Shown: one piece after another, positions 59,332 to 64,000 of the stretch | Layout of the letters: every line of letters starts with the position of its first letter | Position numbering within the stretch: position 1 is the stretch's first letter | Source of the DNA: a virus | Length of the DNA: 64,000 bases | IMG/VR virus record: IMGVR_UViG_3300013132_000033 | Span: 35,041-99,040 of that record | Direction: 5' to 3' (one strand) | The notes under the pieces: generated by a model | Seen by the model: only the letters and a program-made list of their open reading frames with translations | What the model was told of the DNA's origin: nothing | The model's database searches: none | Program-made: the position numbers and the translations under genes

Positions 59332-62300
59332 ATGGGAATTTACGATAAATATAAAAAACTAATATTACCATTAACTACAGTTAAAACTCAAGTTACAACT
59401 GCTTTACCTGGTGTAATAGGTAAAACAGTTACAACTGGGTTAGGTAATGAAGGTATTGATTTGGCTATATGGATAAATGAAAAATTACAAGATGATACTA
59501 TTACAATTCCAGGGTTAGCTGAATTAATACAATTGACAGGAATGCCAGAAGGATCTTCAACGTTAGGTTCTTTTAATGGTAATATTATTCCTGATAACTC
59601 AACTATTAAACAAGCATTGCAGATATTAGAAACTGCAGTAATGGGAGCTGGAGGAGGTTCTGGTTTAAATGGTATATACACTGGTAGCGGAGATATTGCT
59701 GCAAATGTAATAGCTAATGTTAATAGTTCATTTAGTATTAATACAGGTAATGATGAAACTGTAAAAATTGGCGATATTAATGGTGTAGTATCAAATGATT
59801 TTAATAGTATTAATGGTATAGGTTTAGAAATTAATACACAAGGTTATGTAAAATTAGGTAAAGTATTTAGTCAAACTGGATATGCTCCTAGTGTATCTAT
59901 ATCAAAAGATGAATTAGCTTTAACTCACGATTATAATAATTATATATTATATACTAGTACAGAATTTCCAGTACTAAAAACAGATAAAACTCAATTTACT
60001 ATTTGGGGAGCTTATCCTAATTTTAAAGGTCTTGTATATAAAAATGATTACTCAAATAATTATGTTGACAGATCTCTTGTAGATAAAGCTTATGTAGATT
60101 TAAAAGCTCAAATAGTAGCCGATGGGGATAAAGGTGATATTACATTAAGTAATAACGGTAGTGTATGGATATTAAATAATAATTCAGTAACTTATAGTAA
60201 ATTACAAAATGTAACATCATCTAAACTTTTAGGTAGATATGATGCTACAACAGGTACTGTTCAAGAAATATCTCTTGGCGCTGGATTAGCATTTGTAAAT
60301 AATACTTTAATATCTACTGGAGGTAGTGGTGGTATATTACTTACTACAAACAACTCATCTGGCCCGGCTACTTTAAATAGTGGTACATTAAATATTCCTA
60401 ATTATTCTTTAACAGGTTTGGGTGGTGTACCAACAACAAGAACTATTACAATTAATGGAGAATCTTATGATCTATCTCAAAATAGATCTTGGACCATTAA
60501 CTCAATGATTTATCCTTCAGCAGGTATTCCAATATCTACTGGTACTGCTTGGGGAAGTTCAATTGTAAATAATTCTACCAATTGGAATACAGCATACTCT
60601 TGGGGTAATCATGCTACACAAGGCTACCTTACGAGCTTGAATTTAAATGGATTAACAGATGTTACAATAGGTACATTAAACAATGGTCAAATACTTCAAT
60701 ATAATTCTACTACATCTCAGTGGGAAAACGTAAGTATAACTATTGGATCAGGAGATATGCAGAAATCTGTATATGATACTGATAATGATGGTGTAGTAGA
60801 TTATGCTGAAAGTATTCCCGTAGTAGTAAGAAACAACTCAAGTACTAATACATTATATAGAGGAACTATTGTATATTTAAGTGGTTCTACTGGTAATCGT
60901 CCTAATGCTTTTAAAGCACAAGCTAACTCAGAAGCAACTTCTTCTAAAACATTTGGTGTTGTTATAAATGATATAAATCCTAATAATGATGGTTTAGTTG
61001 CTGCTATGGGTAGCTTACATAATTTGGATACTAGAACAACTGCTACAAATCCATTTACTTCAGTTACTTTAGCAGATGGTGATAACCTTTGGTTAGATCC
61101 TAACACTGCTGGATATGTAACTAATGTAAAACCATCTGCACCTAATCACGTCGTATTTATAGGTGTAGTAGCAAGAACATCTCCTACTAATGGAAGTATT
61201 GTATATAAGATACAAAATGGTTATGAAATAGAAGAATTACATAATGTTAATATTATAGATCCTCTTACTAATAACCAAGTGTTAAGGTATAATTCTAGTA
61301 ATAGTCTTTGGGAAAATAAAACTCTTAATTTCCAAGTACCACTTACACTTACTACTACTGGTACAAGTGGAGCAGCTACATTAGCTGGAGATGGTGTTTT
61401 AAATATACCTAATTACTCTACTGCACCTGGAGGTAATAATACTGAAGTTCAATTTAATAATAGTGGGGCGTTTGGAGGATCTTCTAAACTTACTTGGGAT
61501 GGTACTAATTTAAAGTTATCAGATGTAATTCAATCAAGTCCTTCTATATCATTTAATTCTATAGAAGGAACTAATACAATTAATCAAACTACTGTTAAAA
61601 TAAATAATATTACTTTCAATGATTCACCTAGTCAGTATCGATCATCATTAATATTTAATAGTTATAATAATGTTAATGGTTATGGCTCTACACCTTTAGC
61701 TATTAATACTGTTTATAACACTGGTTCAAATACTTTTGTAAGAAATGAAATTCTTTTAGACGGAACGGTTAGTATTACTAATATTCCTACATCAGTTTCT
61801 ACAGCATCTGGATTAATAGGTATAACTACTGGTGACGGATTATTTAAAACTTCATTAGATGCATCTACATTATCTCTAAGTAACGCTGGTGTGTTATCTG
61901 GAGTTATAAAAACTTTAAATGATCTTACTGATGTAGTCGCACCTTCACCAACTACAAACCAATTTCTTAGGTATAATGGGACTAACTGGGTTAATCAAAC
62001 ATTAACTGATATTCAAATAAATACATCAAGTTTATTTAATATACGTCATCAAAATGCTAACCCAGCATTTGCTGTTAGTGATATTACTCAAGATGTATTT
62101 ATAGGAAGTCCTTCAGGAGCTAATTATATTTACTTAAATAATTCTCAAAGTTTAACTGTTGCTCCTAATACTTATATTGGAGATTCTGCAACTCCTTCTG
62201 TAGATTCTAATGCTATTCTTACATTAGACAGTAACTCTAAAGGATTGCTATTACCTCGACTTACTACTACTCAAATTAATTCTAGTTTAGGATCTGCTAC

Positions 62301-64000
62301 TGACGGTATGATGGTATATGATAGTACTACTATGTCATTTAAAGGTAGAGCTAATGGTGTATGGGGAGCGTTAGGTAGTGGAGGTGGTACTCCTGGTGGT
62401 TCTACTACGCAAATACAGTTTAATGATGACGGTTCGTTTGCAGGTAGTAATGGATTCACATACGACAAAACAGCGCTTACAAATACAGGTCAAGTTAACA
62501 TCGGCGATCCGAGTTCGCCAACGGGCCGCTTTAACGTGAAGGGGGGCGGTACGCTAACGACTGTTAATACAAGGCTTACTAATTCGTCTAACGTAGAACT
62601 GTTTTCCGTATTGGATAACGGGACCACTTCAATCGGAAACCCTGCCGTTACCGCTAAATTAAACATTAAAGGCGACGGAGCGACATCGTCAACTACATCT
62701 CTATCAATCAAGGATTCAGGCAATAGTCAGTATCTATCGGCTGCCGATAATGGTACTATTGCACTGGGCAAATCCTTCACTATTTCATCTCCCACCACAT
62801 ATCGTGTATTTTCGGGAGGCCCTACAATTACAAACACTGTTTCTGGAGGCCTCTCTCAGGATGTTGGTTTTTTTGTCGGGGGTATGACTTACGCAGGTAG
62901 TGAGCCATTTTTTGGCGCTAGAGCTATGGCGTTTAATGCGAATAACAGGAATACATCAACAAGTAATCAAGTTTGGGGTGCATACTTTGTGGCTCAAAAT
63001 GAAACAACTACTTCCCGCGCTTCTTCTTTGCGTGGCGTTGAGATATTAATGCTTAACAATTCAACCGGAGGAACGATTACAGATGCGCAAGGGTTGACGA
63101 TTAAGCTTCCTACACACGCGGTCGGCTCTACCATCACGAACACGGTAGGATTATTAATTGATGATTTAACCCCAACCACCGCAGGCACACAAACGAATGT
63201 CTATTCTATTCAATCAACAGATGCACTTGCGAGAATGACGCACGCCGGAAACGCGTCATTTGGGACGTATACATCCTCCGCTCGCCTTCACGTTCAAGGC
63301 GAAAACAATTTATCTACATCAAGTGCATTATTAGTACAAAATAATGATACTATTCCAGCTAACTTGTTAGACGTTAGAAACGACGGGATGGTAAGTTCAA
63401 CAGGCCACTTAAAGGTTTCAGGTACATCAGGGAGTTGGGTAATACAAGCTGAAGGTACAAGTAATTCAGGTGGCTTTAGAAGGATTGGTAATAATATTGA
63501 GGTGACGTCACTTAATACAATAACTAGCTTTGTTGGGCGTTATGGTTCATTAGATTTGCAAGGTTTTGCTGGTGGCAGCACTGGAAACGCAGCAGGGAGT
63601 TCGGTAACAATATCAAATACTTTTAATTTTAATGCTGATTCTGCAAATACAAAAGCATTAAGCATAACACCAACAATTAACCAAATAAGTACAGGTTCAT
63701 TTACATTATTGCATTTAAATCCGACAATTAATACAACAGGCAGTAGTTTAAATTATTTATTATGGTCTCCTAATATTAAATTATTATATAATGGGGATGT
63801 TCTTATTGGAGCGACTACTTCCTCTGCCCGTCTTCACGTTCGAGGCGAAAACACCACCGCAGGCGTGGGCGCATTTTTGGTTCAAAATAGTACACCGGAC
63901 GATATTTACAAAATCGAGAACAACGGCAAAATTACCTACTGGGCCACCAACACCGCCGCCGGTACGACTGCCCCACAGACCATAGACAAGCCGAGTGGTA
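59332..64000 (+). CDS. Giant tail fibre / receptor-binding protein, 5' part (runs off window)
   Basis: ATG at 59332 (MGIYDKYKKLILP), open for all 1556 codons to the window edge with no stop, and no other-strand gene. Many glycine/serine/asparagine-rich beta modules with repeated strands (GILNIPNYS, NNSVGAFGGSS-like). From about 62460 the codon usage becomes clearly G+C-richer and four modules of the type IG-x(4-6)-RLHV-x-GxG appear (near 62500, 62632, 63259, 63808), a motif common in Bacteroidetes phage fibres. Trimeric fibre used for host binding is inferred. Confidence 0.75.
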   Translation, partial: MGIYDKYKKLILPLTTVKTQVTTALPGVIGKTVTTGLGNEGIDLAIWINEKLQDDTITIPGLAELIQLTGMPEGSSTLGSFNGNIIPDNSTIKQALQILETAVMGAGGGSGLNGIYTGSGDIAANVIANVNSSFSINTGNDETVKIGDINGVVSNDFNSINGIGLEINTQGYVKLGKVFSQTGYAPSVSISKDELALTHDYNNYILYTSTEFPVLKTDKTQFTIWGAYPNFKGLVYKNDYSNNYVDRSLVDKAYVDLKAQIVADGDKGDITLSNNGSVWILNNNSVTYSKLQNVTSSKLLGRYDATTGTVQEISLGAGLAFVNNTLISTGGSGGILLTTNNSSGPATLNSGTLNIPNYSLTGLGGVPTTRTITINGESYDLSQNRSWTINSMIYPSAGIPISTGTAWGSSIVNNSTNWNTAYSWGNHATQGYLTSLNLNGLTDVTIGTLNNGQILQYNSTTSQWENVSITIGSGDMQKSVYDTDNDGVVDYAESIPVVVRNNSSTNTLYRGTIVYLSGSTGNRPNAFKAQANSEATSSKTFGVVINDINPNNDGLVAAMGSLHNLDTRTTATNPFTSVTLADGDNLWLDPNTAGYVTNVKPSAPNHVVFIGVVARTSPTNGSIVYKIQNGYEIEELHNVNIIDPLTNNQVLRYNSSNSLWENKTLNFQVPLTLTTTGTSGAATLAGDGVLNIPNYSTAPGGNNTEVQFNNSGAFGGSSKLTWDGTNLKLSDVIQSSPSISFNSIEGTNTINQTTVKINNITFNDSPSQYRSSLIFNSYNNVNGYGSTPLAINTVYNTGSNTFVRNEILLDGTVSITNIPTSVSTASGLIGITTGDGLFKTSLDASTLSLSNAGVLSGVIKTLNDLTDVVAPSPTTNQFLRYNGTNWVNQTLTDIQINTSSLFNIRHQNANPAFAVSDITQDVFIGSPSGANYIYLNNSQSLTVAPNTYIGDSATPSVDSNAILTLDSNSKGLLLPRLTTTQINSSLGSATDGMMVYDSTTMSFKGRANGVWGALGSGGGTPGGSTTQIQFNDDGSFAGSNGFTYDKTALTNTGQVNIGDPSSPTGRFNVKGGGTLTTVNTRLTNSSNVELFSVLDNGTTSIGNPAVTAKLNIKGDGATSSTTSLSIKDSGNSQYLSAADNGTIALGKSFTISSPTTYRVFSGGPTITNTVSGGLSQDVGFFVGGMTYAGSEPFFGARAMAFNANNRNTSTSNQVWGAYFVAQNETTTSRASSLRGVEILMLNNSTGGTITDAQGLTIKLPTHAVGSTITNTVGLLIDDLTPTTAGTQTNVYSIQSTDALARMTHAGNASFGTYTSSARLHVQGENNLSTSSALLVQNNDTIPANLLDVRNDGMVSSTGHLKVSGTSGSWVIQAEGTSNSGGFRRIGNNIEVTSLNTITSFVGRYGSLDLQGFAGGSTGNAAGSSVTISNTFNFNADSANTKALSITPTINQISTGSFTLLHLNPTINTTGSSLNYLLWSPNIKLLYNGDVLIGATTSSARLHVRGENTTAGVGAFLVQNSTPDDIYKIENNGKITYWATNTAAGTTAPQTIDKPSG

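Noticed and set aside
59388-63188. Minus-strand ORFs opposite the fibre gene
   Set aside because: Proline/valine-rich shadows of the Gly/Thr/Asn-rich fibre frame, with no start signals or motifs.
63791-63985. 64-aa + strand ORF near the window end
   Set aside because: Out-of-frame ORF inside the open fibre gene.
1-64000. Reverse transcriptase or transposase
   Set aside because: No ORF shows a YxDD-type RT core or a DDE/HUH transposase motif; the DNA polymerase NTDG motif belongs to family B.

Overview
The window looks like part of a large, AT-rich, crAss-like (Crassvirales-type) tailed phage of a Bacteroidetes host. The evidence is the block terminase - portal - scaffold - major capsid on the + strand, opposed by a minus-strand replication block (family B DNA polymerase, primase, DnaB-like and Sak4-like ATPases, SF2 helicase, class II ribonucleotide reductase, ThyX). 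It also has a giant virion protein with a nuclease domain, Bacteroidetes-style lipoprotein signals and a TATCTTTG (TAnnTTTG-type) promoter box. The host is inferred.

Layout. 1-3796 (+): 3' end of a giant virion gene, closed by a bidirectional terminator. 3850-7682 (-): nucleotide-pool enzymes (MazG-like and dATP/dGTP pyrophosphohydrolase-like), a PD-(D/E)XK nuclease and an amidoligase. 6129-13394 (-): a peptide/amide-bond island of two amidoligase-type proteins, a class II glutamine amidotransferase, an ATP-grasp ligase, a GNAT acetyltransferase and two class I amidotransferases. 13397-23384 (-): replication genes ending in RNR. 23413-25698 (-): an FGE-sulfatase/C-type-lectin-fold protein that stops before its usual C-terminal RGGSW...GFRL segment, followed by 12 tandem mini-genes that each encode only that missing segment with different residues. 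25711-28635 (-): DNA polymerase split by a group I-like intron carrying a GIY-YIG endonuclease. 28616-42569 (-): small accessory genes (membrane, lipoprotein, beta-barrel, lysozyme-like, ThyX, radical SAM) interspersed with tRNAs and many tRNA-like cloverleaf elements. 42570-43287: divergent control region with a long structured leader. 43288-64000 (+): virion operon with HU-like protein, GroES-like, M15 peptidase, terminase, GroEL-like, portal, scaffold, capsid, connector and adaptor proteins, and a giant fibre gene that runs off the window.

How it fits together. The left arm supplies DNA precursors, replication and host-surface or metabolite modification; the right arm builds the particle with its own chaperonin pair. 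Two parts stand out. One is the split FGE core plus library of variable C-terminal cassettes, which looks like a diversified binding protein dispersed over 13 genes. The other is a set of tRNA-like genes with good acceptor and T arms but deleted, expanded or rebuilt anticodon arms. No reverse transcriptase, CRISPR array or insertion sequence was seen. All assignments come from reading motifs by eye; no database search was run.
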